DNA of 64,000 bases from Bacillus sp. FJAT-42315 (GCF_002797375.1 NZ_KZ454941.1:398516-462515), one strand, 5' to 3'. Numbered from the stretch's first letter, positions 24,189-33,087 are shown. Made by a program: numbers and translations. Notes: generated by a model from the sequence alone, not told the origin.

Positions 24189-26060
24189 ATGCAGAAAATG
24201 AAGCTAGTGACTGTCTTTCTTTCAGTAATGTTATTGATGCTTCCTGTTTCAACAAATTCATTAATGGTTTCAGCTGAGACGAGTGTAGATGAACATGGAT
24301 TTAATGAGTATGGGATGAAAGAAAGTGCAAATATGACCTTAAATCAGGTTAGCATGATGAGTGCGGCTTCTAACTGGGAGACTTTTGCACCGCAACACAA
24401 TGTCCCTTTGGAGAAAGTGTGGACAGTTAAGTTTTCATCGGCCGTTTCCCTAAGTCAAATAGATGCCATCGTCATCGAACGAAATGGTGCATTCATTCCA
24501 GTGAGCATTAACGTTAATATTCACGGGAATGAATGCACCATTTCGTTCGATGCCATCGTCATCGAACGAAATGGTGCATTCATTCCCGTGAATATTAACG
24601 TTAATGCTCACTGGAATGAATGCACCATTTCGTTCGATGCCATCGTCATCGAACGAAATGGTGCATTCATTCCCGTGAATATTAACGTTAATGCTCACTG
24701 GAATGAATGCACCATTTCGTTCGATGCCATCGTCATCGAACGAAATGGTGCATTCATTCCCGTGAATATTAACGTTAATGCTCACTGGAATGAATGCACC
24801 ATTTCGTTCGATGCCATCGTCATCGAACGAAATGGTGCATTCATTCCAGTGAATATTAACGTTAATGCTCAAAATGAGATTCAAGTATCACCAGCCGATC
24901 GGTTTATTGGAAACAGCAAATACGAGATGAAGGTGTTTTTAGAAAACGGTAAAAAATATAACATGGATTTTACCACAGTTTCTGAATCTAGAAATGCTGA
25001 TATTGAGTCAAATAATACATATATCCATGCCTCAAAGTTATACTTAAACGAGTCGATATCTGGTGCTTTATCAAAAGATGACCAAAATGACTATTATAAA
25101 ATAGAGTTACCTGCAGATGGGAAACTAGAACTAACTGCTACACAGCTCAATGGTGGAGAGGTCGACTTATACTTATATGGTGTAGGGGGTAGTGATGACT
25201 ATGATATTGCCAGCACTTATAATAAGACGACAGCGACTTTATCAACGGGGTTAAGTAAAGGAACTTACTATCTCAGGGTGAATTATTCAGGTCACTATGG
25301 AAACTACACGTTAGAGAATAAGTTTACTGAAAACACAGTGGAAAATGATCATGGCACCGCCAGTTACGTAACAGCAAATGAATTCAAGTTGAATCATACG
25401 ATGACGGGGCATATTGGTTATATTTTTGATGACCGTTCTGAAAACCGCAATGATTATTACAAATTAGTCGTACCAGAAGATGGACGATTAGTTCTGAAAG
25501 CTAAGCAACTACATGGTGGAGAACTAAATATGTATTTATACGGTAAGTTGGGTAATGATGGTTATCCAATTAGAGAGAAATATAATCAAGCAGGACCAAT
25601 AATTGATGTAGGATTGGCTGCCGGAACGTATTATGTCAGAGTAAATGATTCGGGCTATTACGGTGCATATGAGCTGACAAACGATTTTTATGCTAGTGAA
25701 ATTGACAATGACAAAGCTCCAAGTAGTTATATATTAGCTGATTCTATGCCAGTGAACGGCACGGTCTATGGTCATATCGGCTATACTTATGAAAATACGG
25801 GATATAATCAAAATGACTACTATAAGATCGAAGTACCGAGATCAGGGAAAATAGACATCACAGCGACGCAACTTGACGGGAAGGAATTAGATTTGTACCT
25901 ATACGGCTCTCATGGAACAGATGGTTATGCTATCGAGACGCTCTATAATAGAAAAATGGCAACGATAGCTAAAGAGCTATCTCCAGGAACATACTATATT
26001 CGAATTAACGATTCAGGCTATTATGGCGGGTATAAACTAACGACTAAATTTGCTGAATAG
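24189..26060 (+). CDS. Secreted SbsA-Ig protein with palindromic insert and three PPC domains
   Basis: 623 residues; signal peptide about 1-30. Residues about 75-260 start as an SbsA-type Ig-like domain (EKVWTVKFSSAVSLSQIDAIV) that is interrupted by 29-residue repeats coded by the 87-base palindromic array, then resumes (EIQVSPADRFIGNSKYEMKV). Without the array the domain would have normal size. About 275-620 are three PPC (pre-peptidase C-terminal) domains, each NDYYKIELP..G.LELTATQL..GEVDLYLYG..GTYYLRVN.SG.YG.Y. PPC domains usually accompany secreted proteases, but no catalytic domain is present. It is likely a surface or matrix protein. A strong terminator follows. Confidence 0.82.
   Translation: MQKMKLVTVFLSVMLLMLPVSTNSLMVSAETSVDEHGFNEYGMKESANMTLNQVSMMSAASNWETFAPQHNVPLEKVWTVKFSSAVSLSQIDAIVIERNGAFIPVSINVNIHGNECTISFDAIVIERNGAFIPVNINVNAHWNECTISFDAIVIERNGAFIPVNINVNAHWNECTISFDAIVIERNGAFIPVNINVNAHWNECTISFDAIVIERNGAFIPVNINVNAQNEIQVSPADRFIGNSKYEMKVFLENGKKYNMDFTTVSESRNADIESNNTYIHASKLYLNESISGALSKDDQNDYYKIELPADGKLELTATQLNGGEVDLYLYGVGGSDDYDIASTYNKTTATLSTGLSKGTYYLRVNYSGHYGNYTLENKFTENTVENDHGTASYVTANEFKLNHTMTGHIGYIFDDRSENRNDYYKLVVPEDGRLVLKAKQLHGGELNMYLYGKLGNDGYPIREKYNQAGPIIDVGLAAGTYYVRVNDSGYYGAYELTNDFYASEIDNDKAPSSYILADSMPVNGTVYGHIGYTYENTGYNQNDYYKIEVPRSGKIDITATQLDGKELDLYLYGSHGTDGYAIETLYNRKMATIAKELSPGTYYIRINDSGYYGGYKLTTKFAE
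24462..24870. repeat. 87-bp palindromic tandem array inside a coding gene
   Basis: Four full 87-base units begin at 24462, 24549, 24636 and 24723, with a partial fifth from 24810. Each contains GAACGAAATGGTGCATTCAT and its inverted copy ATGAATGCACCATTTCGTTC around a central ATTAACGTTAAT palindrome, so each unit is one large hairpin. The period is a multiple of three and the gene stays in frame. Unit 1 differs slightly (AGTATTCACGGGAAT-type centre) from the others, which are nearly identical. Confidence 0.95.
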
Positions 26061-26095
26061 CAAGATACGCCACTTAATAAATATCTGTCAACTTA

Positions 26096-26148
26096 ACACC
26101 CCCCGGCACTATCGAATATGAGATAGTGTCGGGGGGTGTCATTTTTTC
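26096..26148 (+). terminator. Terminator after the PPC protein gene
   Basis: ACACCCCCCGGCACTATC pairs with GATAGTGTCGGGGGGTGT around GAATAT-type loop, then ATTTTTTC. Confidence 0.95.
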
Positions 26149-26275
26149 ATCAAGCTGACTAATAGAAAATGAGTTTTTCTGTTATCTGTAATTTTTTAAG
26201 GAAAATGGAGGGCATCCAGTCATCAGATAGGTAAGTAGGGGGTCAATTGTTTGAGAGTTTTTGTAGAGTAAGGTC

Positions 26276-26284
26276 TAATACGAT
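26276..26284 (+). promoter_or_regulatory. Candidate -10 of cassette U5
   Basis: TAATAC (26276-26281) overlapping TACGAT (26279-26284). The latter ends seven bases before the GGGG of the domain IV element at 26292, as in U4 and U6. No clear -35. Confidence 0.35.
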
Positions 26285-26291
26285 AAAAACA

Positions 26292-26416
26292 GGGGAAATA
26301 AGTAGCATGAAAAGAGAACGATACTGACAGCACGCCGTATGCGATGAAAGTCGCCTGTACGGTGTAGGCCCGAAACGAAAGCCATGACAAATAGATAAGT
26401 GGTATAAGACGGGAAT
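26292..26416 (+). ncRNA. Group II intron 3' module U5 (domain IV strand, V and VI)
   Basis: GGGGAAATAAGT (26292-26303) is a 12-base perfect complement of module A's domain IV strand. Domain V 26332-26365 has GCGA-T-GAAA-G-TCGC in place of GCGG...CCGC, a compensatory G-C to A-U exchange shared with U6. Domain VI 26366-26416 has CCCG/CGGG. It lies about 14.3 kb from module A. Confidence 0.85.
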
Positions 26417-27106
26417 AGCAATTCAGATGGGCCAACCTTGGCAGAGGGGTTTCCACCAAGTGGTTTGAGTGTAGATTTTGATCAAAATGGAAAAATAGAT
26501 CATATTTTCTTCTTATTTAGTGAGACATTAAAAGGAACATCTCTTTCAGAGGATGACATCACAGTAGAAGGTTATACAGTGTTATCTGCTAAAACAATGG
26601 ATGTATCAGAAGTTACGTCAGAAGATCTAGAAGTTGAGTGGGAGGGTACTGGGAATAATGGCGAGTATTTAATAGTAACTTTACAAGAAGGAGAGGACGA
26701 GGATACATCAGCAACACCGGCTATTACAATTGCTAATAATGCGCTATTTGATTTAGATGGCAATGCGTTTGCTGGTTTAGAAGAAGTACCCGCTTTTGAC
26801 TTTGCTCCACCAGTGGCTAAATTCGATGATAATTCCACTGAAGCAAACATACGTCTTCGATTTTCAGAAGATGTCTCTGAAGTTACCTTATCACGCACAA
26901 GTGGTATGACAAACGAAGACATTAATATTCAATTTGATTCCAATAATCCGACGGTTGCCGAGATACAAGTTAACAGCAGTACTCTAAACGTTGGAGATGT
27001 AATCGAGTTGGAAATAAAGGACTTATCAATAGGAGGATTAGATAGCGAGTGTATTCTGACTTTTGATGGTGATGAATGGAATATAGAAATGGAAACTATG
27101 TTCTAA
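26417..27106 (+). CDS. Alternative S-layer exon U5 (acidic SbsA/adhesin-like beta domains)
   Basis: Open from AGC at 26417 to TAA at 27104, 229 residues, with no ribosome site. The protein is acidic (many Asp/Glu): GLSVDFDQNGKIDHIFFLFSE resembles the first strands of cadherin/SbsA-type Ig domains, and RLRFSEDVSEVTLSR resembles a second one. Calcium binding is conceivable from the Asp-rich loops (FDQNGKID, DLDGNAF) but unproven. The stop codon is followed immediately by a GGGACAGGTTCCTCGTCCC repeat and a terminator. Confidence 0.78.
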   Translation, partial: SNSDGPTLAEGFPPSGLSVDFDQNGKIDHIFFLFSETLKGTSLSEDDITVEGYTVLSAKTMDVSEVTSEDLEVEWEGTGNNGEYLIVTLQEGEDEDTSATPAITIANNALFDLDGNAFAGLEEVPAFDFAPPVAKFDDNSTEANIRLRFSEDVSEVTLSRTSGMTNEDINIQFDSNNPTVAEIQVNSSTLNVGDVIELEIKDLSIGGLDSECILTFDGDEWNIEMETMF

Positions 27107-27125
27107 GGGACAGGTTCCTCGTCCC
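27107..27125. repeat. Short palindrome of the GGGACAGG..CCTTGTCCC family
   Basis: GGGACAGGTTCCTCGTCCC directly after the exon U5 stop. One of more than ten dispersed copies, mostly just after stop codons. Confidence 0.85.
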
Positions 27126-27150
27126 AGAAATTGAATAGTTGTTAATCTAG

Positions 27151-27188
27151 AAACAGGAAGTCATTCATTTGGCTTTCTGTTTTTTTTG
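27151..27188 (+). terminator. Terminator after exon U5
   Basis: An imperfect AAACAGGAAG / GGCTTTCTGTTT stem followed by a run of eight T. Confidence 0.7.
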
Positions 27189-27242
27189 AAAAGCAAATCG
27201 TATTCTATGACGTAGGTCTTCGTTAATAATTTTTTACATAAG

Positions 27243-27269
27243 TGAAACTTTTATCCATATGTTAACGTA
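27243..27269 (+). promoter_or_regulatory. Sigma-W type promoter of the yuaF-floT operon
   Basis: TGAAAC (27243-27248), 17-base spacer, CGTA (27266-27269): a match to the Bacillus sigma-W consensus TGAAAC-N16/17-CGTA. In B. subtilis the yuaFG operon belongs to the sigma-W envelope-stress regulon. Confidence 0.85.
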
Positions 27270-27340
27270 TATAAAAGAAAGAATGTAAATTTAATAATGA
27301 ATATTCCGACTAAAAATACTTAATGAAAGGAGGCCCACAT

Positions 27341-27880
27341 TTGGAGTTATTCGGTTTTCCCATTGATACTGTGTATTTATTTCTTCTGATTGCTTCAACC
27401 TCCGTTACCGTTTTGTACATTCTTTTTGGCGATGTGCTCGGTGGAGCTGATGATGGGGTTCCATTTTTTAATCCTACGGTTCTATTAGCTTTTGTGACGA
27501 TTTTTTCTGCTGTTGGGTATTGTTTGGAAGCGTTTTCTCGCCTGGAAAGTCTTTATATTCTTTTAATAGCTGTTGGTGTTGCTGTTGTTATGGATCTTTT
27601 ACTTTATTATTTTGTGTTAATTCCTTTATCATCTGCGGAGGAATCTCTTGTGTATACAGAAGAGTCTTTAAGTGGGAGAACAGGAAAGGTCATTATCCCT
27701 ATTCCTTCAGGTGGCTTTGGAGAAGTGATTATTGAGAATAGTAGTGGAATGATTTCCAAGCCTGCTTGTGCTTTTGACGATCAGCCGATTGCTGAGGGAA
27801 CGACGGTATTGATTATTGAGGTACAAAAAGGTGTGTTGCATGTGCAAGAATATGATCTACTGTTTCAAGATCAACAATAG
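27341..27880 (+). CDS. yuaF: NfeD-family membrane protein (YuaF-like), flotillin partner
   Basis: 179 residues from TTG 27341 with AAAGGAGG eight bases upstream. Three or four hydrophobic helices (about 8-30, 48-66, 72-96) are followed by a soluble NfeD OB-fold domain (about 110-175: LSGRTGKVIIPIPSGGFGEVIIE...AEGTTVLIIEVQKGVLHVQEYD). It works with flotillin FloT in membrane microdomains and affects membrane fluidity under envelope stress. The gene is 12 bases upstream of floT, and the order matches B. subtilis yuaF-yuaG. The sigma-W promoter lies about 70 bases upstream. Confidence 0.88.
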   Translation: MELFGFPIDTVYLFLLIASTSVTVLYILFGDVLGGADDGVPFFNPTVLLAFVTIFSAVGYCLEAFSRLESLYILLIAVGVAVVMDLLLYYFVLIPLSSAEESLVYTEESLSGRTGKVIIPIPSGGFGEVIIENSSGMISKPACAFDDQPIAEGTTVLIIEVQKGVLHVQEYDLLFQDQQ

Positions 27881-27892
27881 GAGGGTATTGAA

Positions 27893-29356
27893 ATGACGGT
27901 TATATGGACGATTATTGGCGTAGTGGCATTTTTATTGGTGGCTTTGATTGCGGTATATGTATCGAAATACAAAACAGCTGGACCGGATGAGGCGTTGATT
28001 GTGACGGGAAGTTACTTAGGAAATAAGAATGTACATGTTGATGATTCTGGGAATAAGATTAAGATTATTCGCGGTGGCGGTGCATTCATTTTTCCGGTAT
28101 TTCAACAGTCCGAACCTTTAAGTTTATTGTCAAGCAAGCTGGAAGTGACGACACCAGAAGTGTATACAGAGCAAGGGGTTCCGGTGATGGCGGATGGAAC
28201 GGCAATCATTAAAATTGGCGGGTCAATCGGTGAAATTGCGACAGCAGCTGAGCAATTCCTTGGGAAGTCGAAAGAGGATCGCGAAAATGAAGCGAAGGAA
28301 GTGTTGGAAGGTCATTTGCGTTCGATTTTAGGCTCGATGACGGTCGAGGAAATTTATAAAAACCGTGATAAGTTTTCACAAGAAGTGCAGCGTGTCGCTT
28401 CACAGGATTTAGCGAAAATGGGGTTAGTGATTGTTTCTTTTACAATTAAAGATGTTCGTGATAAAAATGGTTATTTAGATTCTCTTGGTAAGCCGCGGAT
28501 CGCTCAAGTGAAGCGCGATGCTGATATTGCGACAGCGGAAGCAGAGAAAGAAACGCGGATTAAAAAAGCGGAAGCGGCGAAAGAAGCGCAGAAAGCGGAA
28601 CTGGAGCGGGCGACAGAGATTGCCGAGGCGGAGAAGGAAAATCAATTAAAAGTGGCCGATTATCGTCGGGAACAAGATGTGGCGAAAGCCCGAGCGGATC
28701 AGGCCTATGATCTCGAAACGGCACGGGCGAAGCAAGAGGTTACGGAACAGGAAATGCAAATCCGCATTATTGAGCGTCAAAAGCAAATTGAGCTGGAAGA
28801 AAAAGAGATTCAGCGCCGCGAGCGTCAATACGACTCAGAAGTAAAGAAAAAGGCCGATGCGGATCGTTATGCGGTGGAACAAGCAGCCTTAGCCGAGAAG
28901 ACAAAGCAAATGACCGAAGCAGAAGCGAATAAGTATCGAGTGGAAGCGATGGCAAAGGCGGAAGCGGAAAAAATCCGCTTAGATGGATTGGCGAAAGCCG
29001 ATGCGGAACGAGCGAGCGGGGAAACAGAGGCGGATATTATTCGGATGAAAGGTCTCGCAGAAGCAGAAGCGAAACGTAAAATTGCTGAAGCCTTTGAACA
29101 TTTCGGTGAAGCAGCTGTCTTAGATATGATCATTAAAATGCTTCCGGAATACGCGAAGCAAGTCGCTAGCCCGCTAGGAAACATCGATAAAATCACTGTC
29201 GTCGATACAGGCAGTGACAGCCAAAATGGCGGAGCAAACAAAATCACTGGCTACACAACAAATCTTATGTCGACGATGCAAGAATCTCTTAAAGCATCGG
29301 CTGGTATTGATGTGAAAGAACTGTTGGAGAATCTTTCAGGGAAACGGGGGATGTAG
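27893..29356 (+). CDS. floT: Flotillin-like protein FloT
   Basis: 487 residues, ATG 27893 after AATAGGAGGG. A single N-terminal hydrophobic hairpin (about 1-24), an SPFH/PHB domain (about 30-215, DEALIVTGSYLG...GGAFIFPVFQ...VPVMADGTAIIKIGG), then long Ala/Glu/Lys-rich coiled coils with EAEKE, EAEANKYR repeats (about 220-400) and the C-terminal oligomerisation region. FloT scaffolds functional membrane microdomains that host kinases, secretion and signalling proteins. The size and order match YuaG of B. subtilis. It is convergent with the reverse-strand SLH gene, with a shared bidirectional terminator. Confidence 0.94.
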   Translation: MTVIWTIIGVVAFLLVALIAVYVSKYKTAGPDEALIVTGSYLGNKNVHVDDSGNKIKIIRGGGAFIFPVFQQSEPLSLLSSKLEVTTPEVYTEQGVPVMADGTAIIKIGGSIGEIATAAEQFLGKSKEDRENEAKEVLEGHLRSILGSMTVEEIYKNRDKFSQEVQRVASQDLAKMGLVIVSFTIKDVRDKNGYLDSLGKPRIAQVKRDADIATAEAEKETRIKKAEAAKEAQKAELERATEIAEAEKENQLKVADYRREQDVAKARADQAYDLETARAKQEVTEQEMQIRIIERQKQIELEEKEIQRRERQYDSEVKKKADADRYAVEQAALAEKTKQMTEAEANKYRVEAMAKAEAEKIRLDGLAKADAERASGETEADIIRMKGLAEAEAKRKIAEAFEHFGEAAVLDMIIKMLPEYAKQVASPLGNIDKITVVDTGSDSQNGGANKITGYTTNLMSTMQESLKASAGIDVKELLENLSGKRGM

Positions 29357-29406
29357 GGACAGGTCCCTTGTCCAGCTAGCCCCTTTTTGGGGATAAAAAT
29401 GAGAAA

Positions 29407-29445
29407 AGGAGAGCCGCCTCGATGAGGGGAGGGCTCTCCTGTTTG
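29407..29445. terminator. Bidirectional terminator between floT and the SLH gene
   Basis: AGGAGAGCC (29407-29415) with GGCTCTCCT (29432-29440), then GTTTGT on + and an A-rich flank (T-run on -). Confidence 0.85.
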
Positions 29446-29452
29446 TATAGTC

Positions 29453-30748
29453 TTATTTAATTTGGTTCATGCCCTGTACATTCATTCTTGCGAAGAAGGC
29501 AGCGATTTGGTTTCGTTGAAGCGTGTTATTTACTTTAAAGTCTTCAAATGTTTTTGAACCAGTTGTTCCTGAAGAAATGTTATTGTCATATAAAAATTGA
29601 ACTGCTCGTCTAACATCAGAGCTACCGCTTTGAGACGCAGATAACACTTGAGCGATTGTACCGCGTGTCACGCCTTTTGATTTCGCTGCATCGCTTTTAT
29701 ATCCTTTTAGTGGAAGATTATATTTCTCAAGTGCATCATAGTAAGGCTGTGTACGATGCTTTCCAGAGTATGATTCCCCTGGATTAATTCCGTAGTAACG
29801 AGCAAGTAATACGGCAAAGTCACCTTCCGTTAAGGTTAAATTCGGTCTAAATGTCCCATTCTCATAACCGAAAATAACGCCTTTTTTAACTGCCCAATAG
29901 ATATCCTTTTCAGCCCAGTTTCCAGCCGGAATATCGCGGAATACAGGAACGAAATGGTTTTTAAAGTCGAGTGCTAGATTGACATACGGAGTGTCTCCTG
30001 TTGTTATATCAGAACCTTTATAGGAGATGCTGAGATAGTCATCAGACGAATACCGCATGCAACACAGATCATTTACCATTTTGCCTGTACTAGCTCCAAT
30101 ACCATCCACTAAAATTTTCTGGTCAACTTCAAGTGTATGTGTTTGGCCAGGAGTAAAAATATGTTTAGTTAATCTCTCAACCTTGCCAGCATCACGTCTT
30201 CCTATCCCGTTGATTTCACTAATCGATACATCATTGGGTATAGAGATTTCTTTTTTGCTTAAATCAACATATAATACTTTTTCTGCTTCTAACGCTTGAA
30301 AATTTACATGAGCAAAACGATGAATCGTTGGGCCTGCTAATGTTTTTACGGCACGCTGTACAATTGTATCTAGCGGTAAAATGTTATCAAAAATTCTATT
30401 GACACCCGCCCCTTGCTTAGAAGGGACAAAGGAAACGAATAGGCCGTCTTTTGTAATAAGAAGGTTAATGTTATCTTGATTTTTTGCTTTACCGAGAATA
30501 TGCGTTTCTGTAACTGTTGGCTCTCCTTCAAACAGAGACTTTGCTTGGTTTAGGTCAATTGTTCGATCAGTGAATACATAAGACGCCATTCCTGCGTTTT
30601 TCAATAAGTGGGCATATAAGTTTGGTGCGATGGGTGCGTCTCTGTCAGACATCCAATCAAAGGAACCTGATTGCGCATGAACCGGTGAAAAATTACCTAC
30701 AGAAAAAAATAATAGTGCTGTAAGAACTGTGACAATTAACTTCTTCAA
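29453..30748 (-). CDS. Secreted SLH-domain surface protein
   Basis: 431 residues from TTG 30748 (GAGGTG at correct spacing; GTG at 30757 is too close to it). Signal peptide MKKLIVTVLTALLFFSVGNFSPVHA. The N-terminal two thirds (about 30-250) is an unknown domain with FPQ-like beta strands and a Cys pair LCCMRY. Three SLH repeats follow (about 265-430): FRDIPAGNWAEKDIYWAVKKGVIFG with YENGTFRPNLTLTEGDFAVLLARYYGI, then two weaker copies. The family resembles Bacillus proteins that pair an uncharacterised exported domain with a wall-anchoring SLH region. It is transcribed alone. Confidence 0.82.
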   Translation of the reverse strand: MKKLIVTVLTALLFFSVGNFSPVHAQSGSFDWMSDRDAPIAPNLYAHLLKNAGMASYVFTDRTIDLNQAKSLFEGEPTVTETHILGKAKNQDNINLLITKDGLFVSFVPSKQGAGVNRIFDNILPLDTIVQRAVKTLAGPTIHRFAHVNFQALEAEKVLYVDLSKKEISIPNDVSISEINGIGRRDAGKVERLTKHIFTPGQTHTLEVDQKILVDGIGASTGKMVNDLCCMRYSSDDYLSISYKGSDITTGDTPYVNLALDFKNHFVPVFRDIPAGNWAEKDIYWAVKKGVIFGYENGTFRPNLTLTEGDFAVLLARYYGINPGESYSGKHRTQPYYDALEKYNLPLKGYKSDAAKSKGVTRGTIAQVLSASQSGSSDVRRAVQFLYDNNISSGTTGSKTFEDFKVNNTLQRNQIAAFFARMNVQGMNQIK

Positions 30749-30757
30749 TCCATTCAC

Positions 30758-31280
30758 CTCAATTTAAATTTGTCATTTTTCTGGTACTATATAATCATAT
30801 CAATATAAATCAGGTAAATAAATAATTATTTTACTATTTATGAAATAATTGTATTGGTTTTTGTGTTATTTCCTATTAAATTATTAGTTTGAATAGTAAA
30901 ATAATTGTCAAAAAGTAGGGTGAAGGATGGGAGGTAATATGATTTAGGTTTTATGGAATGGGTCAGAAGCTATTTAAATGTAGCGGAAAAGCATTACTAT
31001 ATGTATTTGTCGATTATTTCTAAATGGAGATTGCAAAAATTAGTGAGACTTTTAGTATATAGTCCGCTAATTTACTGTCTAATGGAACAAATATATGAAA
31101 TTTGAAATCATTTCCCTCAGTCCCAAACCATGATATAATTTGCAGTGAATGAATAATTTTGTTATTTTTTTAGTATAAATTGTATTTTTTGATTAGTTGT
31201 GTTCATTTTTAGTTTAAAGTTAGTTAACATGGATATTTGTGATAATTTTGTTTTTACATATGAAAGAAAGGGTGGATTTG
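30758..31280. other. AT-rich intergenic region
   Basis: About 520 bases without coding frames. The left end carries the probable promoter of the reverse-strand SLH gene (TATATAATC near 30788). The right end leads to the small membrane protein gene. I see no repeat, RNA or intron piece in it. Confidence 0.5.
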
Positions 31281-31676
31281 GTGAATAAGAAGTTCGTAGC
31301 CGGAGGAGTCATTGGGGTTGCTATTATACTGCTAATCGTTGGAATGATGGCACTAAACTATGGAAAATCTGATGATAAGCAACAAGAGGCGAAGAAAGAG
31401 GAACAAGTAGCTAAGGAAGGCATTGAATTGAAGTCATTGCCAGAAGGTTCTTATGAAGTGCAGGATAATACGATTACGGATACGTGGGGAGTTGTATTAG
31501 TTTTTGATAAACTTCCAGCTGATCTTCAAAGTAAGAAAGGGTATACGATCACGATTGGCAGTGAAACGTATGATTTAACCTTAAATAAATTCAATGACAA
31601 CATTTTTAGCGGTCAAGTGTCGAGCGTTAAACATTCTAAGGAAGAAGTAGAGGCTGGCTTTATTAAAACTAAGTAA
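31281..31676 (+). CDS. Small membrane-anchored protein, paralogue of the next lipoprotein
   Basis: 131 residues from GTG 31281 (AAAGGGTGG ahead). One N-terminal transmembrane anchor (about 5-25, FVAGGVIGVAIILLIVGMMA), a charged linker, and an extracellular domain (about 50-131) LKSLPEGSYEVQDNTITDTW, VLVFDKLP, YTITIGSETYDLTLNKF. The same domain, about 70 percent alike by eye, ends the lipoprotein at 31747. Function unknown. It lies 70 bases upstream of that gene, probably in the same operon and arising by tandem duplication. Confidence 0.7.
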   Translation: MNKKFVAGGVIGVAIILLIVGMMALNYGKSDDKQQEAKKEEQVAKEGIELKSLPEGSYEVQDNTITDTWGVVLVFDKLPADLQSKKGYTITIGSETYDLTLNKFNDNIFSGQVSSVKHSKEEVEAGFIKTK

Positions 31677-31746
31677 TCTTTAAGTCTAGTGCTCAAGCTT
31701 CTTTGTTTTTTAGATGATTAGCATGATTGGAGAAAGGAGAAGCAAA

Positions 31747-32436
31747 ATGCAGAAAAAGCTAGTAGTGGGAATGCTCGGTTCAGCTTTGCTGTTGGCTAGT
31801 TGTTTTGGGGTGGACGAAAAAGACGAAAACCAAGAAACAAATACAGAAGATCCGGCTGTACAACAATCGAAAGATCAAGATCATAAGTCATCTTCCGCAT
31901 CCGTAAAAGAGCAACCGGTGGAACAAGAACAAGAGCAAAAGCAAAAAGAACAACCGAATGTTGAACAATCGGTGGAGCAGCAGAAACAATCGGACCGTTC
32001 TTCACTGAGCGAGGATCAAAAAGTAGATGAACAACTGACTGTGGATGACCGAGAGACAAATGAAACTCAAGAAAAACTAGTAGACTCTTCATCTCCTAAA
32101 AACAATCAATCAACAACAGAAGAAAAAGCAGAAGATTCAACGGATAAGAAAGGAAAAGATGAAGAAATGACAACAAATGGTATGGTTTTAAAATCATTAT
32201 CTAACTCAGCTTATGAAATACAAGACAATACGATTACTGATACATGGGGAGTTGTATTGGTTTTTGATCAACTTCCAACGGAGCTTCAAAGCAAGAAGGG
32301 GTATACGATTACAGTTGGCGATCAGACGTATGATTTAGAATTAAACAGATTCAACTCAAATATTTATAGTGGTCAAGTTTCAAGTTCAGAGCATACTAAA
32401 GAAGAAGTAGAGAACGGGGTTATAGCAGTTAAGTGA
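31747..32436 (+). CDS. Lipoprotein with Gln/Glu-rich linker and paralogous C-terminal domain
   Basis: 229 residues from ATG 31747 (GAAAGGAGAAGC ahead). Lipoprotein signal with lipobox LLLASC; the mature protein starts at Cys 19. A long low-complexity linker (about 25-150) rich in Glu, Gln, Lys, Ser follows, then the same domain as in the upstream membrane protein (ITDTWGVVLVFDQLP..LQSKKGYTITVGDQTYDLELNRF). The linker would let the domain reach through the wall. Unknown family; the paralogous pair differ in anchor type (transmembrane helix against lipid). Confidence 0.72.
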   Translation: MQKKLVVGMLGSALLLASCFGVDEKDENQETNTEDPAVQQSKDQDHKSSSASVKEQPVEQEQEQKQKEQPNVEQSVEQQKQSDRSSLSEDQKVDEQLTVDDRETNETQEKLVDSSSPKNNQSTTEEKAEDSTDKKGKDEEMTTNGMVLKSLSNSAYEIQDNTITDTWGVVLVFDQLPTELQSKKGYTITVGDQTYDLELNRFNSNIYSGQVSSSEHTKEEVENGVIAVK

Positions 32437-32551
32437 TCTGTTTAGCCTAAAATGGATTGTGTAATTAGTCTTATTTCTATTTGAAGATAATAGGGATAAG
32501 TTGTATTATTGGATGGAGATAACTATTAATGACAAATGGAGGCGTATGAAC

Positions 32552-33004
32552 ATGTGGAATAAATCATCTAAGGCTATGATTCTAGCTGCTGCTTTGACAG
32601 CATCCGCAGTGATTCCTGCCGTGGTTGCTCCAGTAGCAACACAAGCTGCAACGTTAAGTATTTCGGATTTTGTAATCCAAAAAAATGGGAATTTGTACTC
32701 ATTAGTTATTGGAGATTATCAAGGTATGAAAGCTGGTGGCGTGGACTTTTTAAAGGATGCCCCTGTTAAGTATGTTCAAATGGGTGATGGAACAACATTT
32801 TCACTAAATGATTATAAAGACGCAAAAGCGGCTGTGCCTGGTGGAACAATGGGAGCAGCTTTAGACGTACTGCAAGATGCAGGAGCGGCGGTGAAGAATG
32901 TGTCCATCGGAAAAGTAGTCATCGATAACAACGGAAACATTACACTCCAAGACCCAGGCGAAACAGGCTCTGGGGACGACCTTGAAGTTATAGGAATTGA
33001 ATAG
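32552..33004 (+). CDS. Small secreted S-layer-like protein
   Basis: 150 residues from ATG 32552 (GGAGG nine bases ahead; ATG 32546 is too close). Signal peptide MWNKSSKAMILAAALTASAV with cleavage near TQAATL. The short mature part has no SLH or Ig-like motif that I can name: DFVIQKNGNLYSLVIGDYQ, VKYVQMGDGTTFSLNDYKDA, KVVIDNNGNITLQDPGE. It resembles the N-terminal part of some Bacillales exoproteins. The acidic end ETGSGDDLEV is typical of secreted proteins. It is followed by a dispersed GGGGACAAG palindrome and a terminator. Confidence 0.65.
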   Translation: MWNKSSKAMILAAALTASAVIPAVVAPVATQAATLSISDFVIQKNGNLYSLVIGDYQGMKAGGVDFLKDAPVKYVQMGDGTTFSLNDYKDAKAAVPGGTMGAALDVLQDAGAAVKNVSIGKVVIDNNGNITLQDPGETGSGDDLEVIGIE

Positions 33005-33054
33005 GGATGAGGGGACAAGTTGTTCCTTGTCCCGCTCATACTTTTTGAAGAATA

Positions 33055-33087
33055 AACCCTGCAGATACAAACTTCTGCAGGGTTTTT
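33055..33087 (+). terminator. Terminator after the 32552 gene
   Basis: AACCCTGCAG (33055-33064) with CTGCAGGGTT (33075-33084), then TTT. Confidence 0.85.

Noticed and set aside
24450-24884. Reverse-strand frame of 144 codons over the palindromic array
   Set aside because: Because the unit is an inverted repeat, the same peptide is read on both strands. No start signal.
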